Source of the DNA: Thauera sp. JM12B12
GTDB lineage: Bacteria; Pseudomonadota; Gammaproteobacteria; Burkholderiales; Rhodocyclaceae
Assembly (NCBI RefSeq): GCF_039614725.1
Contig: NZ_CP154859.1
Coordinates: forward strand, 3,534,001 to 3,598,000
Reading direction: 5' to 3'
DNA length: 64,000 bases
Position numbers and translations under genes: made by a program
Shown: positions 9,680 to 21,085 of the stretch, one piece after another
How the letters are laid out: the number at the start of each line of letters is the position of its first letter
Numbering within the stretch: position 1 is the stretch's first letter
The notes under the pieces: model-generated
What the model saw: only the letters and a program-made list of their open reading frames with translations
Database searches by the model: none
What the model was told of the DNA's origin: nothing

Positions 9680-10360
9680 CTATGCCGGAACGATGTGATC
9701 CAGAACCTGAAGCGCGTTCGATACTAGCCCATCGCATTCGATGGTGTCCACCGGCACGCCTTCGCTGTAGCCGTAGGTGACCAACAGCACCGGCATGCCC
9801 GCGCCCTGGGCGGCGAGCGCGTCGTTGGCCGAGTCGCCGATCATCAGCGCCTCGGTGGCCGCCACGCCCAGCCGCGTGCAGGCCAGGTGGACCGTCGCAG
9901 GGTCGGGCTTCTTCACCGCCAGGGTGTCGCCACTGACCACGGTATCGAAGTAGTGGGCGATCTCCATGCGTTCGAGCAGCGGCAGCGTGAAGGCTTCGGC
10001 CTTGTTGGTGACCACGGCGAGCGGCAGATCGCGCGCGCGCAGGGTGACAAGCAGCTCGGTGACGCCCGGGTAGATGCGGGTGCGCGCGCCATTGACGCGC
10101 GCGTAATGGTGGCGGAACACGCCGACCGCGAAGTCGATCTCGTCTTCGCTGGCCGTGCTGCCCTCGGTCATGCAACGCCGCACGAGGTTGGGGATGCCCT
10201 TGCCGACGAAGCCGTGGATCTCGTCCTCGCTGCGGCCGGGGCGGCCGAGCTCGGCGAGCATCAGGTTGGCCGCGTCGGCGAGGTCGGCAATGGTGTCGAG
10301 CAAGGTGCCGTCGAGGTCGAACAGCACCGCACGCGGCGAGAAGCGCGCCCGCACGCTCAT
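9680..10360 (-). CDS. gph: Phosphoglycolate phosphatase (HAD family)
   Basis: This 226-residue HAD hydrolase dephosphorylates 2-phosphoglycolate. Motif I is [16 protein letters not shown] near residues 14-29, with Asp nucleophile DxD. Motif II is [10 protein letters not shown]. The lysine region is VKKPDPATV, and motif IV is [20 protein letters not shown]. The cap domain carries [15 protein letters not shown], typical of Gph. The ATG at 10360 overlaps the rpe stop as ATGA. The pair rpe-gph ahead of trpE is a widespread proteobacterial arrangement. Confidence 0.93.
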   Translation of the reverse strand: MSVRARFSPRAVLFDLDGTLLDTIADLADAANLMLAELGRPGRSEDEIHGFVGKGIPNLVRRCMTEGSTASEDEIDFAVGVFRHHYARVNGARTRIYPGVTELLVTLRARDLPLAVVTNKAEAFTLPLLERMEIAHYFDTVVSGDTLAVKKPDPATVHLACTRLGVAATEALMIGDSANDALAAQGAGMPVLLVTYGYSEGVPVDTIECDGLVSNALQVLDHIVPA

Positions 10361-11052
10361 GCCGCCACCTTCGCCAGTTCGGCGCGCAGCGCGCCGATGA
10401 TCGAGTCGTAGCGGTGGGGGTCGCCGTCCTTGCCGGCGCCGAACACCGCCGAGCCGGCGACGAAGGTGTCGGCCCCGGCGCGGGCGATCTCGGCGATGTT
10501 GTCGGTCTTCACCCCGCCGTCGATCTCGAGCAGGATGCGGCGGCCGGTGCGCGCCGCATAGGCATCGAGCTTCGCGCGCGCAGCGCGCAGCTTGACCAGC
10601 GTCTCGGGGATGAACTTCTGTCCGCCGAAGCCGGGGTTCACGCTCATCAGCAGCACCACGTCGAGCTTGTCCATGACGTGGTCCATGTGGTGCAGCGGCG
10701 TGGCGGGGTTGAACACCAGCCCCGCCTGGCAGCCGGCATCGCGGATCAGGCCGAGGCTGCGGTCGATGTGCTCGGAGGCCTCGGGGTGGAAGGTGATGAC
10801 GTTGGCGCCGGCCTTGGCGAAATCGGGAATGATGCGGTCGACCGGCTTCACCATCAGGTGCACGTCGATCGGCGCGGTGGTGTGCGGGCGGATCGCCTCG
10901 CACACCAGCGGGCCGATCGTGAGGTTGGGGACGTAATGGTTGTCCATCACGTCGAAATGGATCCAGTCGGCGCCGGCGGCGATGACGTTGCGCACCTCCT
11001 CGCCGAGACGGGCGAAGTCGGCGGACAGCAGGCTGGGGGCGATGCGGTACAT
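10357..11052 (-). CDS. rpe: Ribulose-phosphate 3-epimerase
   Basis: This 231-residue TIM-barrel enzyme interconverts ribulose 5-phosphate and xylulose 5-phosphate. The start [19 protein letters not shown] is diagnostic. Metal-binding residues lie in [18 protein letters not shown] and in [10 protein letters not shown]. The loop [18 protein letters not shown] and the phosphate-binding end [11 protein letters not shown] and [13 protein letters not shown] are all present. It lies 64 bases downstream of the GAF-PilB ATPase gene. A TAGAAT hexamer upstream of the start may be a -10 element, but its -35 is weak. Confidence 0.97.
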   Translation of the reverse strand: MYRIAPSLLSADFARLGEEVRNVIAAGADWIHFDVMDNHYVPNLTIGPLVCEAIRPHTTAPIDVHLMVKPVDRIIPDFAKAGANVITFHPEASEHIDRSLGLIRDAGCQAGLVFNPATPLHHMDHVMDKLDVVLLMSVNPGFGGQKFIPETLVKLRAARAKLDAYAARTGRRILLEIDGGVKTDNIAEIARAGADTFVAGSAVFGAGKDGDPHRYDSIIGALRAELAKVAA

Positions 11053-11116
11053 GGGGCGCTCCGGGAGAATGGGGGTCAGCCCCGATTCTAACCGCTGCCG
11101 ACGCGCCCCGGCCCGC

Positions 11117-13465
<2,349 letters not shown>

Positions 13466-13544
13466 CTGGCTGAGGTTTCCTTGCTGCGCACGGGCGCTCG
13501 CTGCGCCCGCGTCGATTAAGGTCGGGGGCATCGCACCCGTCGGC

Positions 13545-14312
13545 TCAGAACTCGAGCACGTCGCCCTGGTCGAGGCGGCGCACGCCGAGGGCACTGCCCG
13601 CCGCCTGCAGCTGCGCCATGATGCGCGCGCCGACGCCGGGCTTGAGATGGCTGATATGCACCGCCGGCGTGCCGCGGATCTCGTCGAGCAGGGTGCGCGA
13701 CATGCTCGGGCAGAGGTGGCGCGAAGCCACCGCCAGGCCCTGCTGCTCCTCGGCGAAGGCGGTCTCGAGGATCAGATGGCGCAGGGCGGGGCACGCGTTG
13801 ATCCGCGTCACGAGCTCCGCGCAGTAGGCGGTGTCACCCGAGAACACCAGCTGCCCCGCGCCGCTGTCCAGGCAATAGGCGACCGCGGGCACGGTGTGGC
13901 GCGCCGGCAGCGCCGTGATGCCGCGGCCGTCCAGTTCGACGCGCTCGCCGACGTTCATCGGCTGGAAGCGCATGAACGGCCGGGCATGATCGGGAATGGC
14001 CGAGAAGTCCGGCCAGATCAGCCAGTTGAAGATGTGCGAATGCAGGATGCGGATGGTTTCCGGCGTCGCGTGGATGGTGACCGGCGCATCGCGCAGTTCG
14101 CCCACCGAGTCGATCATCAGGGGCAGCGCAGCGATGTGATCGAGATGGGCGTGGGTCAGGAAGACGTGATCCACCCCCTTGAGCACCTCGAGCGGCAGGT
14201 CGCCGACACCCGTCCCGCAGTCGAGCAGGATGTCATCGTCGACCAGGAAGGAGGTGGTACGCGACTGCGAACCGCCGATCCCGCCGCTGCAACCCAGCAC
14301 CTTGAGTTTCAT
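13545..14312 (-). CDS. Metallo-beta-lactamase-fold phosphodiesterase (class II cyclic-nucleotide PDE-like)
   Basis: This 255-residue protein has the metallo-beta-lactamase metal motif as THAHLDHIAALPL, with DCGTGVGDLP before it and FSGDTAYCAEL and HLKPGVGARIM later. The pattern resembles class II 3',5'-cyclic-nucleotide phosphodiesterases more than ribonuclease Z. The ATG at 14312 is used; an in-frame TTG six codons upstream is possible. It lies between the FHA protein and the GAF-PilB ATPase on one strand. A cyclic-nucleotide role beside a GAF domain would fit, but the substrate is inferred only from family resemblance. Confidence 0.7.
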   Translation of the reverse strand: MKLKVLGCSGGIGGSQSRTTSFLVDDDILLDCGTGVGDLPLEVLKGVDHVFLTHAHLDHIAALPLMIDSVGELRDAPVTIHATPETIRILHSHIFNWLIWPDFSAIPDHARPFMRFQPMNVGERVELDGRGITALPARHTVPAVAYCLDSGAGQLVFSGDTAYCAELVTRINACPALRHLILETAFAEEQQGLAVASRHLCPSMSRTLLDEIRGTPAVHISHLKPGVGARIMAQLQAAGSALGVRRLDQGDVLEF

Positions 14313-14432
14313 CACCTCGACCACCCGCAAGACCGGCAGTGCTCGGGCTGCCGCGAAATCCCCACATCGCTGCAGACCTTATCACCGCCCCCCGACGGTG
14401 CGCGCGGCACAAATTCACGACGCCAGCCGGCG

Positions 14433-15176
14433 TCAGCTGCGCAGGAAGAACTCCATCTTCACGCCGGCGAGCTCGATGATGTCGTGGTCATGAAGCAGGC
14501 GCGCCTGGGCATCGATCGCGCGGCCGTTCACGAGCGGGAAGCTGGCGCCTTCGACGTGGGTGATGAAATAGCCGTGCGGCCGGCGCGTGATCACCGCGAC
14601 CTGGCGACCGGGCTTGCCGAGGGTGGTGAGCGACTTCGTGAGCTGGAGCTCGCGCCCCGCGTTGGCACCGCTCAGGACCTGGATCACGCCCACCGCAGCG
14701 AGCTGCGCGGGGGCCGGGGCGCCAGCCTCGGCCGCAGCCGCCTGGCGCGCGGCAGCCGAGAGAATCTGTGTCTCGCGCGGAGCAGGCCCGCTCGCCGAGG
14801 CGTTGACGTCGGTTGCCGTACCCGGCATCTCGAAGGGCTTGAGCGCCGCAGTCTCGATCATCTCGGAAGGCGACAGGGCCGGCTTGGCATCGTCGGCGAT
14901 GAACTTGATCTTGTACTTGCCGAGCTCGATGACGTCGTTGTTGCGCAGGACGTTCTTCTTGACCGGCTGACCGTTCAGGTAGGTGCCGTTGGTGCTGTTC
15001 TGGTCTTCCAGGAAGGCATCGTTGGTGATGCAGGTGATGATCGCGTGATGCCCGCTGATCGCCAGGTTGTCGATCTGGATGTCGTTGTCCGGCTTGCGAC
15101 CGATGGTCGTGCGCTCCTTGCCGAGCGGCATTTCCTTGAGCACCAGCCCGTCCATGCTGAGAACCAACTTCGGCAT
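14433..15176 (-). CDS. Double FHA-domain protein
   Basis: This 247-residue soluble protein begins with a clear FHA domain (about residues 15-90). It has the phosphothreonine-binding landmarks TTIGRKPDNDIQID, SGHHAII and NSTNGTYLNGQ. A linker rich in Ala, Pro and Gly follows. A second, weaker FHA-like domain fills about residues 165-245 (LTTLGKPG ... PLVNGRAID ... HDIIELAG) and lacks the full SxxH pattern. The start MPKLVLSMDG at 15176 was preferred over an upstream in-frame start. It probably docks to a phosphorylated partner, perhaps coupling a Ser/Thr kinase to the neighbouring ATPase. No kinase is in the window. Confidence 0.85.
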   Translation of the reverse strand: MPKLVLSMDGLVLKEMPLGKERTTIGRKPDNDIQIDNLAISGHHAIITCITNDAFLEDQNSTNGTYLNGQPVKKNVLRNNDVIELGKYKIKFIADDAKPALSPSEMIETAALKPFEMPGTATDVNASASGPAPRETQILSAAARQAAAAEAGAPAPAQLAAVGVIQVLSGANAGRELQLTKSLTTLGKPGRQVAVITRRPHGYFITHVEGASFPLVNGRAIDAQARLLHDHDIIELAGVKMEFFLRS

Positions 15177-15242
15177 GCCCTTACCCGTTCTAAAGTTGCA
15201 CCGGCGCCGCATACGGCCCGGCGAATGAAAACCAAGAAGGCC

Positions 15243-15269
15243 ATTCTAGCGCGCGCCCGGCCCGGTAAA
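15243..15269 (-). promoter_or_regulatory. Candidate promoter for the FHA gene group
   Basis: On the minus strand, TTTACC (15264-15269) and TAGAAT (15243-15248) are separated by about 15 bases. They lie some 70 bases upstream of the FHA start and just past the sucCD terminator. This would let the FHA-PDE-GAF/PilB group be transcribed separately from sucCD. The spacing is one or two bases short of ideal. Confidence 0.35.
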
Positions 15270-15270
15270 C

Positions 15271-15301
15271 GAAAAAGGCGCCGGACTTGCCGGCGCCTTC
15301 G
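15271..15301 (-). terminator. Intrinsic terminator after sucD
   Basis: Read on the minus strand, a GC-rich stem of the form GGCGCCGG ... CCGGCGCC with a five-base loop is followed directly by TTTTT. It lies 23 bases past the sucD stop. It should end the sucCD transcript before the FHA gene. Confidence 0.85.
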
Positions 15302-15323
15302 TGATGCATTCAACGCTCGGGGA

Positions 15324-16217
15324 TCAGAGCATCGCCTTCAGCAGCTTGCCCATCTCCGACGGGTTGCGGGTGACCTTGAAGCCGCACTCTTCCATGATGG
15401 CGAGCTTGGCATCGGCGGTGTCCGCGCCGCCCGAGATCAGCGCACCGGCGTGGCCCATGCGCTTGCCTGCGGGCGCGGTGACGCCGGCGATGAAGCCGAC
15501 GATCGGCTTCTTCATGTTTTCCTTGCACCACATCGCGGCTTCGGCTTCGTCCGGACCGCCGATCTCGCCGATCATGATCACCGCATCGGTGTCCGGATCG
15601 TCGTTGAACATGCGCATCACGTCGATGTGCTTCAGGCCGTTGATCGGGTCGCCACCGATGCCGACCGCCGAGGACTGGCCGAGGCCGATCTCGGTGAGCT
15701 GGGCCACGGCTTCATAGGTCAGGGTACCGGAGCGCGACACCACGCCGATGCGGCCGTTGCGGTGAATGTGGCCGGGCATGATGCCGATCTTGATCTCGTC
15801 GGGCGTGATCAGGCCGGGGCAGTTGGGACCCAGCAGCAGGGTTTCCTTGCCGCCGGCGGCAACCTTCTGCTTCATCTTGTTGCGCACGACCAGCATGTCG
15901 CGGACCGGGATGCCTTCGGTGATGCAGATCGCCAGGTCGAGGTCGGCCTCGCAGGCTTCCCAGATGGCATCGGCGGCGCCCGCGGGCGGCACGTAGATCA
16001 CCGACACGGTGGCACCGGTCTCCGAGGCGGCTTCCTTGACCGAGGCGTAGATGGGGATGTCGAAGATCTTCTCGCCCGCCTTCTTCGGATTCACGCCGGC
16101 GACGAAGCAGTTCTTGCCGTTGGCGTATTCCTGGCACTTCTCGGTGTGGAACTGGCCGGTCTTGCCGGTGATGCCCTGGGTGATGACCTTGGTGTCTTTG
16201 TTGATCAGGATGGACAT
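15324..16217 (-). CDS. sucD: Succinyl-CoA synthetase alpha subunit
   Basis: This 297-residue ADP-forming subunit carries the phosphohistidine that transfers phosphate in the TCA-cycle step from succinyl-CoA to succinate. The start [21 protein letters not shown] and the CoA-binding fold agree with the family. The ligase segments [16 protein letters not shown] and [11 protein letters not shown], and the active-site region [11 protein letters not shown], are conserved. It lies 12 bases downstream of sucC and is followed by a strong terminator. No sucAB or lpd lies nearby; sucCD stands as its own unit. Confidence 0.97.
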   Translation of the reverse strand: MSILINKDTKVITQGITGKTGQFHTEKCQEYANGKNCFVAGVNPKKAGEKIFDIPIYASVKEAASETGATVSVIYVPPAGAADAIWEACEADLDLAICITEGIPVRDMLVVRNKMKQKVAAGGKETLLLGPNCPGLITPDEIKIGIMPGHIHRNGRIGVVSRSGTLTYEAVAQLTEIGLGQSSAVGIGGDPINGLKHIDVMRMFNDDPDTDAVIMIGEIGGPDEAEAAMWCKENMKKPIVGFIAGVTAPAGKRMGHAGALISGGADTADAKLAIMEECGFKVTRNPSEMGKLLKAML

Positions 16218-16229
16218 TCGAAGCTCTCC

Positions 16230-17390
16230 TTACTTGACCGCAGCGACGATCTTGGTCGCAGCTTCCGCCATGGTGTCGGCGGTGATGATCGGCAGACCCG
16301 ACTCGGCGAGGATCTTCTTGCCGAGGTCTTCGTTGGTGCCCTTCATGCGCACCACGAGCGGGACGGAGAGATGAACTTCCTTGGCCGCCGCGACCACGCC
16401 GGTGGCGATGGTGTCGCAGCGCATGATGCCGCCGAAGATGTTGACCAGGATGCCCTTGACCTTGGGGTTCTTGAGCATGATCTTGAAGGCTTCGGTGACC
16501 TTCTCGGTGGTCGCGCCGCCGCCGACGTCGAGGAAGTTGGCCGGCTCGGCGCCGAACAGCTTGATCGTGTCCATGGTGGCCATCGCCAGACCGGCACCGT
16601 TCACCAGGCAGCCGATGTTGCCGTCGAGGCTGATGTAGGCGAGGTCGAACTTGGAGGCCTCGATCTCGTCGGCGTCCTCTTCGTCGAAGTCACGGAAATC
16701 GACGATCTCCGGGTGACGGTAGAGGGCGTTGGAGTCGAAGTTGAACTTGGCGTCCAGGGCCTTGATGTTGCCGTTGCCCTCGAGGATCAGCGGGTTGATC
16801 TCCGCGAGCGAGGCATCGGTTTCCATGTAGCAGGTGTAGAGCTTCTTGAGGGTGTCGACCGCCTTGTCGAGCGAGCCTTCCGGAATGCCGATGCCCTTGG
16901 CCAGTTCGGTGGCCTGTGCGTCGGTGAGGCCGACGAGCGGATCGACGAAGACCTTGATGATCTTCTCGGGCGTGTTGTGCGCGACTTCCTCGATGTCCAT
17001 GCCGCCTTCCGAGGAGGCCATCATGGCGACCTTCTGGGTGGCGCGGTCGGTCAGCGCGGCGACGTAGTACTCGTGCTTGATGTCGGCGCCTTCCTCGATC
17101 AGCAGGTTGCGCACCTTCTGGCCCTCGGGGCCGGTCTGGTGGGTGATCAGCTGCATGCCGAGGATGTCGTTGGCGTGCTGGCGCACTTCGTCGAGCGAGC
17201 GGGCGAGCTTGACGCCGCCGCCCTTGCCGCGGCCGCCGGCGTGGATCTGGGCCTTCACCACCCAGATCTTGCCGCCGAGTTCCTCGGCCGCCTTGACCGC
17301 CCCGTCCACCGACACGCAGTGGAAACCGCGCGGCGTGACGACGCCATACTTCCTCAACAGTTCTTTTGCCTGATACTCATGAATCTTCAT
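16230..17390 (-). CDS. sucC: Succinyl-CoA synthetase beta subunit
   Basis: This 386-residue ATP-grasp subunit pairs with SucD. The start [17 protein letters not shown] is diagnostic; a longer in-frame reading upstream is not used. Other family segments include [18 protein letters not shown] in the nucleotide-binding part, LAEINPLIL, and the C-terminal [13 protein letters not shown] and [16 protein letters not shown]. About 180 bases of leader separate the start from a TATAAT box, with a strong hairpin shortly before the ATG. sucC is thus the first gene of a two-gene operon ending at the terminator near 15286. Confidence 0.97.
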   Translation of the reverse strand: MKIHEYQAKELLRKYGVVTPRGFHCVSVDGAVKAAEELGGKIWVVKAQIHAGGRGKGGGVKLARSLDEVRQHANDILGMQLITHQTGPEGQKVRNLLIEEGADIKHEYYVAALTDRATQKVAMMASSEGGMDIEEVAHNTPEKIIKVFVDPLVGLTDAQATELAKGIGIPEGSLDKAVDTLKKLYTCYMETDASLAEINPLILEGNGNIKALDAKFNFDSNALYRHPEIVDFRDFDEEDADEIEASKFDLAYISLDGNIGCLVNGAGLAMATMDTIKLFGAEPANFLDVGGGATTEKVTEAFKIMLKNPKVKGILVNIFGGIMRCDTIATGVVAAAKEVHLSVPLVVRMKGTNEDLGKKILAESGLPIITADTMAEAATKIVAAVK

Positions 17391-17410
17391 GGTTGCCCTT
17401 CGATCGAAGC

Positions 17411-17432
17411 CGCGACGGTAAGCGCCGTCGCG
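17411..17432 (-). promoter_or_regulatory. Strong hairpin in the sucC leader
   Basis: An eight-base-pair perfect stem, CGCGACGG pairing with CCGTCGCG around a six-base loop, lies about 20 bases before the sucC start codon. It falls inside a leader of about 180 bases. It could shape ribosome access or be part of a structured leader RNA. Nothing in the sequence identifies a ligand. Confidence 0.45.
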
Positions 17433-17575
17433 AACAGGTTGATGGCATGCTTCGGAGCGCAGGCGCTCCACGACGGACGACGTCTCCCTCGACCGTCGCC
17501 CACCGCCATGAATCGGGACCCCCCGACCCGACCCGCTGGCCGGGCACGAAACCACCCCGACCGCAAGACCCTATA

Positions 17576-17581
17576 ATTATA
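17576..17581 (-). promoter_or_regulatory. sucC promoter -10 box
   Basis: A perfect TATAAT on the minus strand lies in a short AT-rich patch of otherwise GC-rich DNA, about 185 bases upstream of sucC. No good -35 hexamer is present at 16-18 bases (GCAGTG at best), so an activator may be needed. Transcription would start near 17569. Confidence 0.5.
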
Positions 17582-17644
17582 ACCGGTTTTGCGCAGTGCA
17601 CTGCCGAACGGCGGCATCGGGAAAACGTGCGCGCGCGCAGCGCC

Positions 17645-18199
17645 TCAGCGCTGCCCCGTCGTCGGGCGGTACCAGCGCGGATAGTAGCGGCGCACGGCCT
17701 CGGCCGAACTCTCGAGCGCATGGCAGCGATCGAGCTGGAAGGGCTTCTCGGCCACCTCCTCGTTGTCGCGCCGGAAGGTCGCGAAAGTCTGGATCGCCGC
17801 GGTCGGCAACGACAGCAGCAGCTCGGTCATGTGCGTGCAGCCGCGAACGTCGGCGAACATCTCCCCCACCGTGCGCCGGAAGCCGCGCACCAGGTTGAGC
17901 CCGACCAGCCTGCGGTACGCAGGCCCGATCGTGTCGCACTGCCCGGGATAGGGAACGGAGTCCGAGCACGCGACGGCATCGACGATGTTGAAGGCATCGT
18001 CGAGCGTGAGACGTACCCGCATCAGATGCACCGGGTCGCCCGCGCGGCGCAGCCCCGAGGCGAGCGGGTAGTCGAGATCCTTAACGTCGATGAGGGCCGC
18101 ATCGAGTTCGTAGAGCCCGTCCTCGCGCACGAAGCCTTCGAGTTCGATGCGCCGGGTGTGTGCTCGACGTCGCGGAACGGTGGGGTCGGGCAGCGGCAT
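17645..18199 (-). CDS. DUF2889 domain-containing protein
   Basis: This 184-residue soluble protein is recognised as DUF2889 from its overall pattern. Features are an early RRIELEGFVREDGLYELDA, a DLDYPL segment, MRVRLTLDD, and a Cys/His-containing part GEMFADVRGCTHMTELL. It has no signal peptide or membrane segment. The family's function is not established. It ends about 60 bases upstream of the sucC promoter and is divergent from the FimV-like gene. An N-terminal start at 18199 (MPLPDPTVPRRRAHTR) is used. Confidence 0.75.
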   Translation of the reverse strand: MPLPDPTVPRRRAHTRRIELEGFVREDGLYELDAALIDVKDLDYPLASGLRRAGDPVHLMRVRLTLDDAFNIVDAVACSDSVPYPGQCDTIGPAYRRLVGLNLVRGFRRTVGEMFADVRGCTHMTELLLSLPTAAIQTFATFRRDNEEVAEKPFQLDRCHALESSAEAVRRYYPRWYRPTTGQR

Positions 18200-18436
18200 G
18201 GGAATCCTGCGCGTACGGCAACGTATGGAAAGGCGATCTTAGCCGATTTCGGCGCTGCGTCCGACCCCTTCCCCAAGCTTCTCCGCTCCATACCTTCCTC
18301 GCGGCCCTGCGCGAAGTGCGCACCCCGTCACGGTGCGGCGAATTCATCAACCAAAGTGCGTAACAGTTGCTGGAGCGGCCGCAACGACTCTGCTAAAAGC
18401 GGAACATCTGCCAACCCAGCGCCGGACGCGCGGAAC

Positions 18437-20251
18437 ATGAAGACCAGACGGATACCGCTTGCCATCGCCATCACCGCAGCCCTCCTCGGCTCGACTCCCA
18501 CCGCCTTTTCCGCCGTGCTCGGCGAAGTCGTGGCCCTTTCCGCGCTGGGAGAAGCCTTCAGCGCCGAGATCCGGTTCGCGCGCGCAGACGGCACGCCACG
18601 CGCCGACTGCTTCCGCGTGGTCACGCCAGGCGACGCGGGCAACGACCTCCCCGCGCTGACGCGAGGCCGGGTGAGCGTCGTCGGCAGCGCCGCGGGCGCA
18701 CGCCTGCTCGTGCGCGACAGCCGCGCAGTGCATGACCCCATCGTCCGCCTGGCGATCGAGAACGTCTGCGACGCCCGCTTGCGGCGCGAATACACCTTGC
18801 TGATGCCCTTCACCGCCACGGCGAGCGCCCCAGCGCCAGCAGGCGCGCGCGCCGCCGATCGCAGCGCGGCACCGCCGCCGCGCCGGGCGTCCGCCCCTGC
18901 GCCGGCACCGGCACGGCCCAAGGCCGCCAATCGCACATGGACCACCGCCCCGGGCGAGTCCCTGGCCTCACTCGGCGAAGCCCTCTACCCTGACGACGAG
19001 GCAGCACGCGCGCGCTTCACGCGCGCCACCGCTGCGGCCAATCCGCGACTGTTCCCCGATACGTCAGCGCACGGACGCGCCCTGCCCGCGGGCACCCGCG
19101 TCGTCATTCCCGACCTGCGCCGCGTCGCTGCCAACACCGCCAACGCCGCCCCGGCGGGCGGCGCGCAAGCCAGAGGGCAGGCGGTGGCGCCGGCCACGGG
19201 CGAAGACCGGCTGGTGGTGGAACGAGCGACCGTCCCGGCCCCGGATGCAAGGCAGGCAGGCGGGGACACCGGCGCCGCGGCTGCGGCCGCAGACAGCCTG
19301 AGCGCACGTGAGCGCGAAGTGGCCGCAGCCATCGACCGCAGCATCATTGCCGAGATGGAACTGCTGGCTCGCATCAAGGAGCTCGAGGACTTGCAGGCCC
19401 GCCTGGAGGCGCGCGTGCGCAGCATGGCACCGCCACCGCCCGCCGCAGCGGTAGTCACGGCCGCGGCAAACCCGCCGCCAGCGCCCACCGCAGTGCAGGC
19501 CCCGGCGCCCGCGGCCGTGTCGCACGATCTCTACCTGTTCGCCGGTCTCGGGGCGGCCGCCCTGCTGCTGGCCGCCCTGCTGCTGCGTCGCCGCCGCGAT
19601 CCGGAGCGCGTGCCCCGCAGCCCCGCCGAGCATCCGCAGCGTAGCGCAGCCCTTCCCGTGCGCGATCCGGAGCGCAGCCCGGCGGCCCCCGGCGTGGCGC
19701 AAGCGCTGCCGCAAGGCCAGGGCGCGGTCGACACCGTCACCGACCCCCGCCTCGCCGAGGGCACCGTGGTCGAAGAGCACAAGTCCGCGGTCGAGCTTGC
19801 CGACATCATGATGAGCTTCGGCCGCGTCCAAGGCGCCGCGGAGACCCTGGCCGAGTTCATTCGCGGCAATCCGCGCGAGGCGGTGACCCCCTGGCTCAAG
19901 CTGCTCGAGGTCTATCGCGCCGCCGGACTGCGCGCGGAATTCGACGCCATCGCCGGCGAGCTGAACAAGACCTTCAACGTCAGCAAGGTGAACTGGGACA
20001 ACTACCAGAGCCTGCGGGACTCGCGCATGAGCCTCGAGGACCTGCCGCACATCTCCGAGACCCTGCAGCGGAGCTGGCGCACCACCGCCTGCCAGCGCTA
20101 CCTTCAGCAACTGCTGCGTGACAACCGCGACGGTACGCGCTTCGGCTTCCCCTTCACCGTGATCGACGAGGTGTTGACCCTCTCCGCGATCCTCGAGGAG
20201 GACCTCGGCCCCTGCCCGAAACCGGATCAGGGGCGGAGCGCGCGCGGCTAG
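18437..20251 (+). CDS. FimV-like inner-membrane protein
   Basis: This 604-residue protein begins MKTRRIPLAIAITAALLGST, a likely signal peptide or anchor. It continues with the FimV N-terminal domain (LGEVVALSALGEAFSAEI). Next comes an Ala/Pro-rich linker and a LysM-like segment (TTAPGESLASLGEAL ... LPAGTRVVIP) for peptidoglycan. A coiled coil near residues 280-330 precedes a membrane helix (LYLFAGLGAAALLLAALLL). The cytoplasmic C-terminal part contains a TPR-like block (ADIMMSFGRVQGAAETL). FimV-type proteins organise type IV pili or T2SS at the pole. Its last bases overlap the convergent Nif3 gene. Confidence 0.75.
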   Translation: MKTRRIPLAIAITAALLGSTPTAFSAVLGEVVALSALGEAFSAEIRFARADGTPRADCFRVVTPGDAGNDLPALTRGRVSVVGSAAGARLLVRDSRAVHDPIVRLAIENVCDARLRREYTLLMPFTATASAPAPAGARAADRSAAPPPRRASAPAPAPARPKAANRTWTTAPGESLASLGEALYPDDEAARARFTRATAAANPRLFPDTSAHGRALPAGTRVVIPDLRRVAANTANAAPAGGAQARGQAVAPATGEDRLVVERATVPAPDARQAGGDTGAAAAAADSLSAREREVAAAIDRSIIAEMELLARIKELEDLQARLEARVRSMAPPPPAAAVVTAAANPPPAPTAVQAPAPAAVSHDLYLFAGLGAAALLLAALLLRRRRDPERVPRSPAEHPQRSAALPVRDPERSPAAPGVAQALPQGQGAVDTVTDPRLAEGTVVEEHKSAVELADIMMSFGRVQGAAETLAEFIRGNPREAVTPWLKLLEVYRAAGLRAEFDAIAGELNKTFNVSKVNWDNYQSLRDSRMSLEDLPHISETLQRSWRTTACQRYLQQLLRDNRDGTRFGFPFTVIDEVLTLSAILEEDLGPCPKPDQGRSARG

Positions 20252-20997
20252 ACGGGATTGTCGAGATCGAGGAATTCGGCTTCCAGGCCGAGTTCGCGCT
20301 TCAGGTACGCGGCGATCGCACGGGCGCCGTAGCGCTCGGTGGCATGATGGCCGGCGGCGATGTAGGGCACCCCGGTCTCGCGCGCCAGGTGCACGGTCTG
20401 CTCGGAAATCTCGCCCGACACGTAGAGGTCGGCGCCGGCCAGGATCGCCTGCTCGAAATAGCCCTGCGCGCCCCCGGTGCACCAGGCGATGCGGCGTACG
20501 AGCCGCCCGCCATCGCCGACCAGCAGCGGCATCCGACCCAACTTGTCGGCGAGGGCGAGCGCCATCTCCTCTCCCGACGCCACCGCGCCGGTCGGGCGGC
20601 CGATCCAGCCCAGGTCCTGGTCCGCGAAACGCCCTTCGCCCTCCCAGCCCATCAGGCGCGCAAGCTGAGCGTTGTTGCCGAGCTCGGGATGCACGTCGAG
20701 GGGCAGATGATAGGCGAAGAGGTTGATGTCGTTGGCGAGCAGCGCGCGCAGTCGCTGGCGCCGAAAACCGGTAACCCTGCCGTCGTCACCTCGCCAGAAC
20801 AGCCCGTGATGCACGAATACGGCGTCATATCCACCCGCCACCGCATGGTCGAGCAGTGCCTGGCTGGCGGTCACGCCACACAGCACCCGCAGCACCTCGG
20901 GCCGTCCTTCCACTTGCAGACCGTTTGGGCAATAATCCTTCAGCCGCTGGGCGTCGAGCAGGGTGTCGAGATGGTTCCTGAGCTCGATGAGTTGCAT
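20248..20997 (-). CDS. Nif3-like dinuclear metal centre protein
   Basis: This 249-residue protein belongs to the Nif3/YbgI family, which forms a toroidal hexamer with two metals per subunit. Metal-ligand motifs are VFVHHGLFWRG near residue 60, INLFAYHLPLDVHPELGNN near residue 100 and PYIAAGHHATERYG near residue 220. A role as GTP cyclohydrolase-like or metal-handling protein has been proposed for relatives, but none is certain. It is divergent from the DegS-like protease gene and overlaps the FimV-like gene by four bases at the 3' end. Confidence 0.9.
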   Translation of the reverse strand: MQLIELRNHLDTLLDAQRLKDYCPNGLQVEGRPEVLRVLCGVTASQALLDHAVAGGYDAVFVHHGLFWRGDDGRVTGFRRQRLRALLANDINLFAYHLPLDVHPELGNNAQLARLMGWEGEGRFADQDLGWIGRPTGAVASGEEMALALADKLGRMPLLVGDGGRLVRRIAWCTGGAQGYFEQAILAGADLYVSGEISEQTVHLARETGVPYIAAGHHATERYGARAIAAYLKRELGLEAEFLDLDNPV

Positions 20998-21085
20998 GCA
21001 GCCTCCCCCTTCATGAAGCGAACGTCGGCGCGGAATCCGGACCGCGGTGAGGCGTTCGCGACCTTCGTTCGTAAAGCCCTACATT

